Source of the DNA: Scatosoma sp045658805
GTDB lineage: Bacteria > Bacillota > Clostridia > Christensenellales > Borkfalkiaceae
Assembly: GCA_045658805.1 (NCBI GenBank)
Contig: JAZOVQ010000094.1
Location: 1 to 61,283, forward strand
Direction of reading: 5' to 3'
Length of the DNA: 61,283 nt
Shown: piece after piece, positions 34,325-42,598 of the stretch
Layout of the letters: each line of letters opens with the position of its first letter
Position numbering within the stretch: position 1 is the first letter of the stretch
Made by a program: the position numbers and the translations under genes
Notes under the pieces: model-generated
What the model was told of the DNA's origin: nothing
The model's database searches: none
The model's input: the letters and a program-made list of their open reading frames with translations, nothing else

Positions 34325-34825
34325 TTATTTGGAAAGCAACGTTTCCATGCCACGATCCAAGGCAACAATACCCGTACGGCACATTTCCAAAATGCCAAAA
34401 GGTTGCATAAGTTTTACAAAAGCGTCAATTTTCGAAGGCGTCCCCGTCACTTCAATACACATTGCTTCGGGAGAATAATCAATAACGCTTGCTCTAAATA
34501 CGTCTACCGCCGTCATAATGTCACTTCTGTTTTGCGAAGCGTTGGCAACCTTGATAAGCATAAGTTCACGCTTAATAGGTTCGTTCAAAAGCACTTCCAC
34601 TTTCTTCACGTTGACAATCTTCTTCAATTGATTGACAAGCTGTTCTTTTACGTATTCATCCCCGCTCATACAAATAGTAATACGGGAATATTCGCTACAT
34701 TCCGTTTCGCCAACCGTCAAGGCGTCGATATTGAAACCGCGACGGGTAAACATTGCCGTTACTCTCGTCAAAACGCCTGCTTTGTTGTCTACGTAAACCG
34801 CAATGATAAATTTACTCTTTTCCAT
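34325..34825 (-). CDS. ilvN: Acetolactate synthase, small regulatory subunit
   Basis: 166 residues. ACT-domain subunit that activates IlvB and gives valine feedback. ACT core: VYVDNKAGVLTRVTAMFTRR and GFNIDALTVGETE. The C-terminal IlvN-type domain ends SRGMETLL-like (LDRGMETLLSK). It starts with GGAGGGAAGGT 12 bases after ilvB. Confidence 0.97.
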   Translation of the reverse strand: MEKSKFIIAVYVDNKAGVLTRVTAMFTRRGFNIDALTVGETECSEYSRITICMSGDEYVKEQLVNQLKKIVNVKKVEVLLNEPIKRELMLIKVANASQNRSDIMTAVDVFRASVIDYSPEAMCIEVTGTPSKIDAFVKLMQPFGILEMCRTGIVALDRGMETLLSK

Positions 34826-34836
34826 ACCTTCCCTCC

Positions 34837-36519
34837 TTATTTGCTCACTTTCGTGATAATGTCGCTAATCGCGCCGCCCGGAGGCAACATGGGCAATACC
34901 ATTTCGTCTTTTTCGATACGAGCGTCGATTACAACGGGCTTGCCTGCCGTCAACGCCTTTTCAAAAGCACGCTTGAATTCTACGGGGGTTTCCGCTAAAT
35001 AGCCGTCCGCGCCAAACGCTTGCGCAAGCTTAACGAAATCCGTTTTTCTATCCAAAACCGTGTTCGAATATCTCTTGCCAAAGAACAACGTTTGCCATTG
35101 TCTTACCATACCAAGCACGCCGTTGTTCATAAGCACGATAACTACGGGAATTTTATAAGTAACCGCCGTAGCCAATTCGTTCAAATTCATACCGAAGCTA
35201 CCGTCACCGGTAATCAAAATGGTAGGATCTTTGGTTGCTACGTACGCGCCCATTGCCGCGCCAAGCCCAAAGCCCATTGTACCCAAACCGCCGCTCGATA
35301 CGAAACGACGAGGTTTGTCAAAGGTAACGTATTGCGCCGTCCACATTTGGTGTTGACCAACGTCCGTCGTAATAATCGTGCCTGCAGGCTTCGTTTCGTT
35401 GATAATATCAAACACCTGCTTCGGCGTAAGCGAAGCGGTATCCGCCGCCGCAATTTCTTCTTCAAACGCTTTTTCTTCTTTCTTAAGCTTCGCCACTTCC
35501 ATAATCCATTCGGGGTGGTCTTGCTTTGCGCACTTTTCGGCAATTTTCTTAAACGAATCTTCAACGTCGCCAACCAAACCAAGGTTTACCCTAACGTTTT
35601 TGTTCACTTCTGCCGAATCGGGATCAAGTTGAATAATTTTGCTGTTCTTTGCAAATTTCGAAACGTTACCCGTTGCTCTGTCCGAGAAACGAACGCCGAC
35701 TGCCAAAATCAAATCGGCTTGGTCTTGCGCCATGGACGAAGCGTAATGTCCGTGCATACCTTGCATACCAAGGAAACGATCGCTGTCCTGCGGTACGGAA
35801 GAAAGCCCCATAAACGAGCAACCGATTACCGCGTCGATTTTGTTAGCGAAATCAATAATGTCTTGTCCCATGCCAAGCCCTGCCGCGCCGCCGCCTACGT
35901 AAATGTACGGCTTCTTCGCTTCGGAGATAAGCTTCACGGCTTCGTCGATTAAACAATCTTTTACTTTAGGCAAAGGGATTTTTTCAACGATAGGCTGGGG
36001 TTCATATTCATACGTACCCACCTGTACGTCCTTGGGAATATCCACAAGTACGGGGCCAGGTCTTCCCGATTTAGCGATAGAGAACGCTTGACGAATGGTA
36101 TCTGCCAAATCTTCAATTTTATTTACGAAGAAATTGTGTTTGGTGATAGGCATCGTCACGCCCGTAATATCAATTTCTTGGAAGCTGTCCTTACCAATCA
36201 ACGAACAAGGTACGTTACCCGTAATGGCTACCATAGGAATGGAATCGAGCATAGCCGTTGCGATACCCGTAACCAAGTTGGTTGCGCCAGGGCCGCTGGT
36301 TGCGATACAAACGCCAACCTTGCCCGTCGCGCGGGAATACCCATCCGCCGCGTGCGATGCGCCTTGTTCGTGCGCCGTCAACACGTGATTGATTTGGTCC
36401 TTGTATTGATACAATGCATCATAAATATGAATAACCTGACCGCCGGGATAACCGAAAACGTCGGTTACACCCTGTTCGATAAGGGTTTGAATTAAAATTT
36501 GAGCGCCGTTTAATTTCAT
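34837..36519 (-). CDS. ilvB: Acetolactate synthase, large catalytic subunit
   Basis: 560 residues, the usual length. TPP-dependent synthesis of acetolactate and acetohydroxybutyrate. Motifs: VFGYPGGQVIHIYDAL, the Glu-containing TAHEQGASHAADGYSRA, and the TPP motif GDGSFGMNLNELATAVTYK. The start has AAAGGAGAG. It is the second gene of the operon, 94 bases after leuA. Confidence 0.98.
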   Translation of the reverse strand: MKLNGAQILIQTLIEQGVTDVFGYPGGQVIHIYDALYQYKDQINHVLTAHEQGASHAADGYSRATGKVGVCIATSGPGATNLVTGIATAMLDSIPMVAITGNVPCSLIGKDSFQEIDITGVTMPITKHNFFVNKIEDLADTIRQAFSIAKSGRPGPVLVDIPKDVQVGTYEYEPQPIVEKIPLPKVKDCLIDEAVKLISEAKKPYIYVGGGAAGLGMGQDIIDFANKIDAVIGCSFMGLSSVPQDSDRFLGMQGMHGHYASSMAQDQADLILAVGVRFSDRATGNVSKFAKNSKIIQLDPDSAEVNKNVRVNLGLVGDVEDSFKKIAEKCAKQDHPEWIMEVAKLKKEEKAFEEEIAAADTASLTPKQVFDIINETKPAGTIITTDVGQHQMWTAQYVTFDKPRRFVSSGGLGTMGFGLGAAMGAYVATKDPTILITGDGSFGMNLNELATAVTYKIPVVIVLMNNGVLGMVRQWQTLFFGKRYSNTVLDRKTDFVKLAQAFGADGYLAETPVEFKRAFEKALTAGKPVVIDARIEKDEMVLPMLPPGGAISDIITKVSK

Positions 36520-36613
36520 AATATTTTTCTCTCCTTTTCATTCTTTCCGTATGCTCTTTACGGAAGAATCCGCAATACTTTCGCGGAATATAACTATATC
36601 TATTTTTTTCTTG

Positions 36614-38272
36614 TTAAAGCATTCTATTAACAGCCGAAACCAGCGCCAGTACGGAAGAGGTCATAATGTCGGTATGTATACCCGTACCCCAGTACGCCTT
36701 GCCGTCCGATACGATACAAACGTAAGACGCCGCTTCCGAGGTGGAATTTCCTTCCAATGCATGTTCTACATAATTTTCCAAAACGTATTCTCTGCCCATT
36801 GCTTGCTTGATTGCGGTGCTGATACAATTCAAACGCCCGTTACCTTCCGTGACAATTTTCTTATACAAGCCGTACAATTCAATTTCCACTTCCGCGCGCA
36901 TCACTTCAGGGGAAACGTCCATATATTCGGCATTGATAATGCGGAGTTTGTCTTGTACGTTTACGAAATCTCTAAGGAAAATTTCGTACACTTCTTTAGG
37001 CATCAATTCCCTGTGTTCGTGGTCGGAAATACTCTTGATATGATACCCGAACACTTCGCGCATTTTGGGCGGCAGGATAAGCTTGAACTGCGTTTCCAAA
37101 ATATAACCGATACCGCCTTTGCCCGATTGAGAATTGATGCGGATAACGTCCGCTTCGTACACTCTGCCCAAATCGGCAGGATCGACGGGAAGATAAGGCA
37201 CCGTCCACGTGTCGATATGCTTTTCGTCCCTAAATTTCATTCCCTTGGCAATGGCGTCTTGGTGCGAACCAGAGAACGCCGCAAACACCAATTGTCCGCT
37301 GTACGGTTGACGTTCGCTTACTTTCATTCTCGTCACTCTTTCATACACTTCCGTAATGGCAGGAAGGTTAGAGAAATCCAGTTCAGGGTCAACGCCCTGC
37401 GCAAACATATTCAACGCCAACGTAATAATGTCTACGTTACCCGTTCTTTCCCCGTTGCCAAACAGCGTGCCTTCGATACGGTCGCCGCCTGCCAACAAGC
37501 CCATTTCGCTGTCCGCTACCGCGCAGCCTCTATCGTTATGCGGATGCAACGAAATGATTACGTTTTCGCGGTTATGCAGGTTTTTGCACATGTATTCCAC
37601 TTGGTTTGCATACACGTGCGGCATGGAATGGGATACCGTTACGGGTAAGTTAATAATTACTTTATCATCCGCCGTCGGCTTCCAAATATCCAATACGGCG
37701 TTACAAATTTCCGCCGCAAATTCGGGTTCCGTACCCGTGAAGCTTTCGGGGGAATATTCGAACGTGATTTTGCCTTCCGCTTTTTCTTTGTACTGTTGAC
37801 AAAGCTTTGCCCCGAAAACGGCAATGTCGATAATTTCCTTCTTATCCCTCTTGAACACCTGCTCTCTTTGCGCTACGGACGTGGAGTTGTACAAATGCAC
37901 GACGGCATTCTTCGCACCCTTCAATGCCTCAAAGGTCTTTGCGATAATGTGTTCTCTCGACTGCGTCAATACTTGAATGGTTACGTCGTCGGGAATAAGG
38001 TCGTTTTCAATCAACGTACGACAAAATTCATATTCCGTTTCGCTTGCGGCAGGAAAACCGATTTCAATTTCTTTAAAACCGACTTTGCAAAGGAGTTTGA
38101 AAAACTCCAATTTTTCCTCCAAGCTCATGGGAATAATCAACGCCTGATTGCCGTCACGCAAATCGACGCTACACCAAATAGGCGGCTTTTCGATAGCGGA
38201 CTTTTTCGTCCAATCCATCGTCACACCCTTCGGTTCAAAATATTGTTTGACGTATTTTTTACTGTTTTTCAT
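36614..38272 (-). CDS. leuA: 2-isopropylmalate synthase, long type
   Basis: 552 residues. Condenses acetyl-CoA and 2-oxoisovalerate, the first step to leucine. The catalytic barrel starts at SVDLRDGNQALIIPM; SLHPHNDRGCAVADSEMG holds the metal His pair; the C-terminal LeuA dimer regulatory domain is about 430-552. The sequence and N-terminal extension (KKYVKQYFEPKGVTMDWTKK) fit the yeast/actinobacterial-like LeuA class. The ATG at 38272 is preferred (AGGTGAAGTT before it) over an in-frame GTG seven codons upstream. First gene of the operon, under a T-box. Confidence 0.96.
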   Translation of the reverse strand: MKNSKKYVKQYFEPKGVTMDWTKKSAIEKPPIWCSVDLRDGNQALIIPMSLEEKLEFFKLLCKVGFKEIEIGFPAASETEYEFCRTLIENDLIPDDVTIQVLTQSREHIIAKTFEALKGAKNAVVHLYNSTSVAQREQVFKRDKKEIIDIAVFGAKLCQQYKEKAEGKITFEYSPESFTGTEPEFAAEICNAVLDIWKPTADDKVIINLPVTVSHSMPHVYANQVEYMCKNLHNRENVIISLHPHNDRGCAVADSEMGLLAGGDRIEGTLFGNGERTGNVDIITLALNMFAQGVDPELDFSNLPAITEVYERVTRMKVSERQPYSGQLVFAAFSGSHQDAIAKGMKFRDEKHIDTWTVPYLPVDPADLGRVYEADVIRINSQSGKGGIGYILETQFKLILPPKMREVFGYHIKSISDHEHRELMPKEVYEIFLRDFVNVQDKLRIINAEYMDVSPEVMRAEVEIELYGLYKKIVTEGNGRLNCISTAIKQAMGREYVLENYVEHALEGNSTSEAASYVCIVSDGKAYWGTGIHTDIMTSSVLALVSAVNRML

Positions 38273-38365
38273 AACTTCACCTATGGTTCGCACTCGAACC
38301 CCTTTCTACCGAACTCGGTTTGTTTCTGATTTTATTCTTTCTTTTTGTTTTTGAGTTTTTGGTTT

Positions 38366-38701
38366 TAGCGCGACGGATTTCGCAGTGTCTTTCAGCGAAA
38401 AAAACTTGACTGTATCACGAGGGCGGTTGCTTAGTGATTTATCACGTTTTAACGAGAAAAACACAAGAAAGACAAACGATATACGAGGGCGCATACCCGC
38501 TGTGGTTTGTAACCAAGCATAGCGCGACGGATTTCGCAGTGTCTTTCAGTGAAAAAACTTGAGGCTGTATCACGAGGGCGGTTGCTTAGTGATTTATCAC
38601 GTTTTAACGAGAAAAACACAAGAAAGACAAACGATATGCGAGGGCGCATACCCGCTGTGGTCTGTAACCAAGCATAGCGCGACGGATTTCGCAGTGTTTT
38701 T
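38366..38701. repeat. Tandem 154-bp repeats between the T-box terminator and leuA
   Basis: Units begin at TAGCGCGACGGATTTCGCAG at 38366, 38520 and 38675: two full copies (154 and 155 bp, nearly identical) and a 26-base third start. Each holds TTAGTGATTTATCACGTTTT and ACGAGGGCG words. On the minus strand they lie inside the leuA leader. Short frames within them are translations of the repeat and lack ribosome sites. Confidence 0.9.
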
Positions 38702-38739
38702 CCGTTAAAAAGCAATCGAACGAAATGATATAGCCGTAT

Positions 38740-39060
38740 AAAAAAATCTCTATGCGTGACGAGCTTACGCCGACGCATAGAGACGAAGAAATACTCCGCG
38801 GTACCACTCTGCTTGATGACAAAAAATCACCCACTTACGCCTTGAACACAATCAAAGCTTCTCTATCACGGGAGAACCCGTCCGAATCTACTTAGCCGTT
38901 TGCGCCGTTCTGTCGGAGGCTCGGGGAGGAGCTATTATTTCGCACGTCCTATCGGCTCACACCAACCGCCGACTCTCTGAAAGCGACCTTGCGAATTTTC
39001 GTCCCGTCATTGCCTTTTATTCCACTTGTAATCACTTTATAAAAGTGATTGAATTATAAT
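38740..39060 (-). ncRNA. T-box leader controlling leuA and the ilv-leu operon
   Basis: Minus strand leader with stem I features (AGAGAG near 38975, then GGTTGGTGTGAGCC), the T-box AGAGTGGTACCGCG (38797-38810) and a terminator: CTCTATGCGT paired with ACGCATAGAG followed by seven T (38740-38784). The probable specifier is CTC at 38929-38931, before CTCCCCGAG, which fits tRNA-Leu. Uncharged tRNA would stabilise the antiterminator and allow transcription. T-box class is certain; the specifier is an inference from position. Confidence 0.93.
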
Positions 39061-39066
39061 GACATT

Positions 39067-39095
39067 ATTCTATAACTTTTTTCAGCTTTTGTCAA
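39067..39095 (-). promoter_or_regulatory. Sigma-A promoter of the T-box / ilv-leu transcript
   Basis: Minus strand TTGACA (39090-39095), 17 bases, TAGAAT (39067-39072), immediately upstream of the T-box leader and 51 bases after the ilvE stop. Confidence 0.85.
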
Positions 39096-39145
39096 CGAAT
39101 AAGCCATTGTTTTTCACATTTTTTTCTTATTTTATAAGGAAAATA

Positions 39146-40207
39146 TTACAATTTGTATACCCAATTGTATTTATCCTCAATTTTACCCCATTGAATACCC
39201 GTCAAAAGGTCGTACAGCTTTTGCGTAACGTCGCCGATTTTACCGCCGCCGATCACGTATTCTTTCTCGCCGTACGCAAGTTTACCGATAGGAGAAACGA
39301 CCGCCGCCGTACCGCAGCCCCACGCTTCTTCCAGCGTTCCGTTTTCCAAAGCCTCTACCAACTCGTCTACCGAAAGCAAACGCTCCGTCACTTTGTAGCC
39401 CATATCTTTTAAAACTTCGATACAGCTCTTTCTCGTGATACCAGGCAAAATAGACCCCGTGAGCATTGGCGTAACAATTTCGCCGTTAATTTTGAACATA
39501 ACGTTCATCGCGCCCACTTCTTCGATATACTTTCTTTCTACGCCGTCCAACCAAAGCACTTGCGAATAGCCTTTTTTTGCCGCTCTTTCGCCTGCTCTCG
39601 TACTCGCCGCATAGTTACCGCCGCATTTTGCATAACCCGTACCGCCGCGCACCGTACGCACGTCTTCCGATTCAATCATAATGCTTACGGGGTTGATGCC
39701 CTCTGCATAATAACTGCCGCTGGGCGAAGCAATCAACATAAAGGTTGCGCTGTGTACTGCATGCACGCCAAGCGCTTCGTCGTTGCCGAACATAAACGGG
39801 CGGAGATACAACGAAGTACCAAAGGACTTGGGTACCCATTTTTCTTCCAGTTTGACAAATTCCGTCAATAACTGCAACATATCCTCTTCGTCCATTTGCG
39901 GCAAGCTCATACGTTCTGCCGAACGGTTCATACGTTTCACGTTTTCCATGGGACGGAACAACTGCACGCCGCCGTCCGCACGTCTATACGCTTTCAAGCC
40001 CTCGAAAATTTCCGCACCGTAATGCAATACGGTGGACGCAGGGTGCAGCGAAATGCGCCCGAAAGGCACAATGCGCGCATCATGCCAACCCATTCCTGCA
40101 TCATAATCCACAAGCAACATGTGGTCGGTGAAAATTTTACCAAAGCCCAATTTGTCTTCCGCAGGCATCGTTTGAGGCGCCGTCGTTTTGGTAATGCTAA
40201 GCTTCAT
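39146..40207 (-). CDS. ilvE: Branched-chain amino acid aminotransferase
   Basis: 353 residues, PLP fold type IV. Transaminates the keto acids of leucine, isoleucine and valine. Motifs: GRISLHPASTVLHYGAEIFE, the PLP Lys in GGTGYAKCGGNYAAS, and EAWGCGTAAVVSPIGKLAYG. Its ribosome site GAGGAGGAAGGGAGAT is strong. It has its own promoter, so it is controlled apart from the T-box operon that follows it. Confidence 0.97.
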   Translation of the reverse strand: MKLSITKTTAPQTMPAEDKLGFGKIFTDHMLLVDYDAGMGWHDARIVPFGRISLHPASTVLHYGAEIFEGLKAYRRADGGVQLFRPMENVKRMNRSAERMSLPQMDEEDMLQLLTEFVKLEEKWVPKSFGTSLYLRPFMFGNDEALGVHAVHSATFMLIASPSGSYYAEGINPVSIMIESEDVRTVRGGTGYAKCGGNYAASTRAGERAAKKGYSQVLWLDGVERKYIEEVGAMNVMFKINGEIVTPMLTGSILPGITRKSCIEVLKDMGYKVTERLLSVDELVEALENGTLEEAWGCGTAAVVSPIGKLAYGEKEYVIGGGKIGDVTQKLYDLLTGIQWGKIEDKYNWVYKL

Positions 40208-40313
40208 ATCTCCCTTCCTCCTCGCGGAAAATTAAGCCGAAATACCCTTTTCCGCAACGAATAATATCAATTTGTTTTTCGAATTGATTTCATTATTATA
40301 ATTTATTTATACA

Positions 40314-40342
40314 ATAATAGCACACGAAAATAGTTAAGTCAA
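40314..40342 (-). promoter_or_regulatory. Sigma-A promoter of ilvE
   Basis: Minus strand TTGACT (40337-40342), 17 bases, TATTAT (40314-40319). The 100-base leader has a small AT-rich hairpin (ATCAATT/AATTGAT, 40264-40288). No riboswitch or T-box sequence was seen. Confidence 0.75.
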
Positions 40343-40380
40343 CGTTTTGCGAGAGGGAAATGCAATTTTTTTAAAAATTT

Positions 40381-41985
40381 TTACGCAATTTCGCTGTTTT
40401 CAGCAGGCAAATCCGCATTGTCGTCCGCTTGCGCTTCCGTTTGAGCGTTTTCCTCTTGTAAATCGCAGATAAACTGCGCGTTTACTTCGGGGTATGCGGA
40501 AAGCATAGGCACTACGTCCTTGCCCTTTTTGCGGTCGAAATAGTTTTTGGTAATTTTTACAACCAAACCACTCATAAGCACCAAACCGATAAGGTTGGGA
40601 AGTGCCATCAAGCCGTTGAAAGTATCCGAAATTGCCCATGCAAGCTCGCCGTTAATCAACGCCGCTGCAATTACCAACAATACGTATACAATCTTAAATA
40701 CGGTAACGGCAATTTTTCTGCCATTATCGCCTGCTTTTTTAAAGAGGAAATCCACCGCTTTTTCCCCATAATACGACCAAGCCAACGTCGTCGTGAACGA
40801 GAACAAAGGAATAATGATCGCGTACATGGCTACGCCAAATCTGCCAAATACCGACGAAAGCGCGCTCATGGAAATTGCCGTGTCTTTTGCGCCCGAAGCA
40901 TACAACGCGCTTGCGTCCGTGCTAACCAAAATCATCAATGCGGTAAGGGTACAGATAACAAACGTATCGAAGAATACTTCAAAGATACCCCAAAAACCCT
41001 GCTTTACAGGTTCACGGGTTTCCGATGCGCTGTGCGCGATAACCGAAGAACCCAAACCAGCTTCGTTGGAGAATACCCCTCTTGCCAAACCTTTTTGAAT
41101 GATTTGCGCAAATTCATAACCGATAAAACCGCTCAACGCCGATTGTACACTGAAAATATTAGAGAAAATCAATGCGAATGCACCGCCGATTGCCGTCACG
41201 TTGACAAGCAATACGATGGTTGCCATTACAATGAAAATCAAGGACATAAAGGGCACGAGAATGGACGCCGCTTTACCGATACTCTTGATACCGCCAAGGA
41301 TAATCAACCCCAAAACTACCGCAACCGAAACGCCTACGATAATGCCGACAACCGTCGGGTTTGCCGTAGAGAAAATTTCTTGGAAAGTACCCGAAATTTT
41401 ATTCGTTTGCGTACCGCTCATACCAATTGCGGCAAGGGTACAAAATACCGCCGCCATAATACCAAGCGTCTTACCAAGCCCTTTCAAGAAAGAGCCCTTT
41501 TTCCCCTCAACGCCTCTGCCCAAGCCTTCGGACAAATAATACATAGGCCCGCCTGCAAAATCCCCCGTGGGCGATTTTTTACGGAAGAACAAGCCCAAAA
41601 CGTTTTCCGCATAGTTGGTAATCATTCCGAAGAATGCCGAAATCCACATCCAGAACACCGCGCCGGGACCACCCGTCATAATAGCGGACGAAACACCGAT
41701 AATGTTCCCCGTACCAACCGTACCCGAAATGGCGGTTGCAAACGCTTCAAAGGGCGAAATGGAATTTTCTTTCGATTTTTTCGAACGCTTTTTACCAATG
41801 CTCTTCACCGTAGGAACAATGGTTTCCCCGCACGACACGCCAAACTTGCGCACTTGCATACACTTGGTGCGTACCGTCAGCAAAATGCCCGTACCGAGGA
41901 TCAAAATGATCATCGGCCAACCCCAAACGAGTCCGTTAATGAAATCGTTTACCTTTGTGATTCCTGCAATGATAGAATCCCACAT
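40381..41985 (-). CDS. Sodium:alanine/glycine symporter (AGCS family)
   Basis: 534 residues, about eleven membrane helices. Takes up alanine or glycine with sodium. Family signatures: GTGILLTVRTKCMQVRKFG, ISGTVGTGNIIGVSSAIMTG and GAVFWMWISAFFGMITNYAE. The tail is acidic and Ala/Glu-rich. The start has GGAGGTATTTACGT. A tandem glycine riboswitch precedes it, which argues that glycine is a real substrate. AlsT/DagA are characterised relatives. Confidence 0.95.
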   Translation of the reverse strand: MWDSIIAGITKVNDFINGLVWGWPMIILILGTGILLTVRTKCMQVRKFGVSCGETIVPTVKSIGKKRSKKSKENSISPFEAFATAISGTVGTGNIIGVSSAIMTGGPGAVFWMWISAFFGMITNYAENVLGLFFRKKSPTGDFAGGPMYYLSEGLGRGVEGKKGSFLKGLGKTLGIMAAVFCTLAAIGMSGTQTNKISGTFQEIFSTANPTVVGIIVGVSVAVVLGLIILGGIKSIGKAASILVPFMSLIFIVMATIVLLVNVTAIGGAFALIFSNIFSVQSALSGFIGYEFAQIIQKGLARGVFSNEAGLGSSVIAHSASETREPVKQGFWGIFEVFFDTFVICTLTALMILVSTDASALYASGAKDTAISMSALSSVFGRFGVAMYAIIIPLFSFTTTLAWSYYGEKAVDFLFKKAGDNGRKIAVTVFKIVYVLLVIAAALINGELAWAISDTFNGLMALPNLIGLVLMSGLVVKITKNYFDRKKGKDVVPMLSAYPEVNAQFICDLQEENAQTEAQADDNADLPAENSEIA

Positions 41986-42038
41986 ACGTAAATACCTCCG
42001 TACATCAAAAAATTATTTTCTTTTGCAACGCAAAGGAG

Positions 42039-42074
42039 AAAAAAAGCGGAGTGATTTCGTCAAAAATCACTCCG
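42039..42074 (-). terminator. Terminator of the glycine riboswitch expression platform
   Basis: CGGAGTGATTT and AAATCACTCCG pair around TTGACG on the minus strand, followed by seven T at 42039-42045. It stands between the riboswitch and the symporter, so glycine binding probably controls readthrough. Confidence 0.85.
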
Positions 42075-42109
42075 TAGGATACATTCGTTTTGTCGCTTTT
42101 AAATAAAAT

Positions 42110-42133
42110 GAGGGGGGCAGGTACGCGTTGAAC
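42110..42133 (+). repeat. Dispersed motif copy in the riboswitch leader
   Basis: Plus strand GGGGGGCAGGTACGCGTTGA continues ACG, between aptamer 2 and the terminator and antisense to the leader RNA. This is one of the best matches to the consensus. Confidence 0.7.
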
Positions 42134-42165
42134 GATAAACCTTCCCTATTTTTATAGCGAAGCAA

Positions 42166-42338
42166 GACTCTGTCCTTTTGCCTGAGAGATTGGCGGAAAG
42201 TTCCGCTTTGCCCCTTCGGCACTCGATTTAACGAGATTCTCCGGAGTGCTGTCCGATTACAGTTCCCAACCTTTCGGTCACCTGAGAGATTCACTCCTTC
42301 GGTTGGACGAAGCCGTCCATCTTCTGCAACCATCACGC
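42166..42338 (-). ncRNA. Tandem glycine riboswitch
   Basis: Two gcvT-type aptamers on the minus strand. Aptamer 1 (about 42251-42338) has ACCGAAGGAGTGAATCTCTC followed by AGG. Aptamer 2 (about 42166-42250) has CCGGAGAATCTC, GTGCCGAAGGGGCAAAG and AATCTCTCAGGCAAAAGGAC. These are the conserved glycine-aptamer words. The arrangement with a downstream terminator and an AGCS symporter is known from other Firmicutes. Confidence 0.93.
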
Positions 42339-42356
42339 AGCATTTGCTTACCGACT

Positions 42357-42386
42357 ATGATAGCATATACGCCTTTCAAAAGTCAA
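42357..42386 (-). promoter_or_regulatory. Promoter of the glycine riboswitch-symporter transcript
   Basis: Minus strand TTGACT (42381-42386), 18 bases, TATCAT (42357-42362) with TGC before it. The start would be about 12 bases before aptamer 1. Confidence 0.7.
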
Positions 42387-42517
42387 ACGTTTGACGAAAA
42401 TTTTTTTAAAAAACTTTTTTAGGCATATTTTCTTTGCACTTTCCCTTTTTTCTTTGTGTAAAAACTATGTTTTTACGGTTTTTTCACAAATAAACGGTGG
42501 ATTTTTTCTCCTTTGTA

Positions 42518-42526
42518 TGATATAAT
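42518..42526 (+). promoter_or_regulatory. Extended -10 promoter of the DUF1538/PII cluster
   Basis: TGATATAAT is an extended -10 box on the plus strand; no good -35 box stands 17 bases upstream (TGGATT). The leader to the start at 42599 is about 67 bases. Confidence 0.55.
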
Positions 42527-42598
42527 AATTATAATTGGGGAATTGTGCGGCGCGCGCGTATTATTCCATACTTTGATAACCTTTTTGCGGAGTACGTC

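Noticed and set aside
38449..38834. Frames of 76-109 residues in the leuA leader
   Set aside because: They repeat with the 154-bp units and run into the T-box; no ribosome sites.
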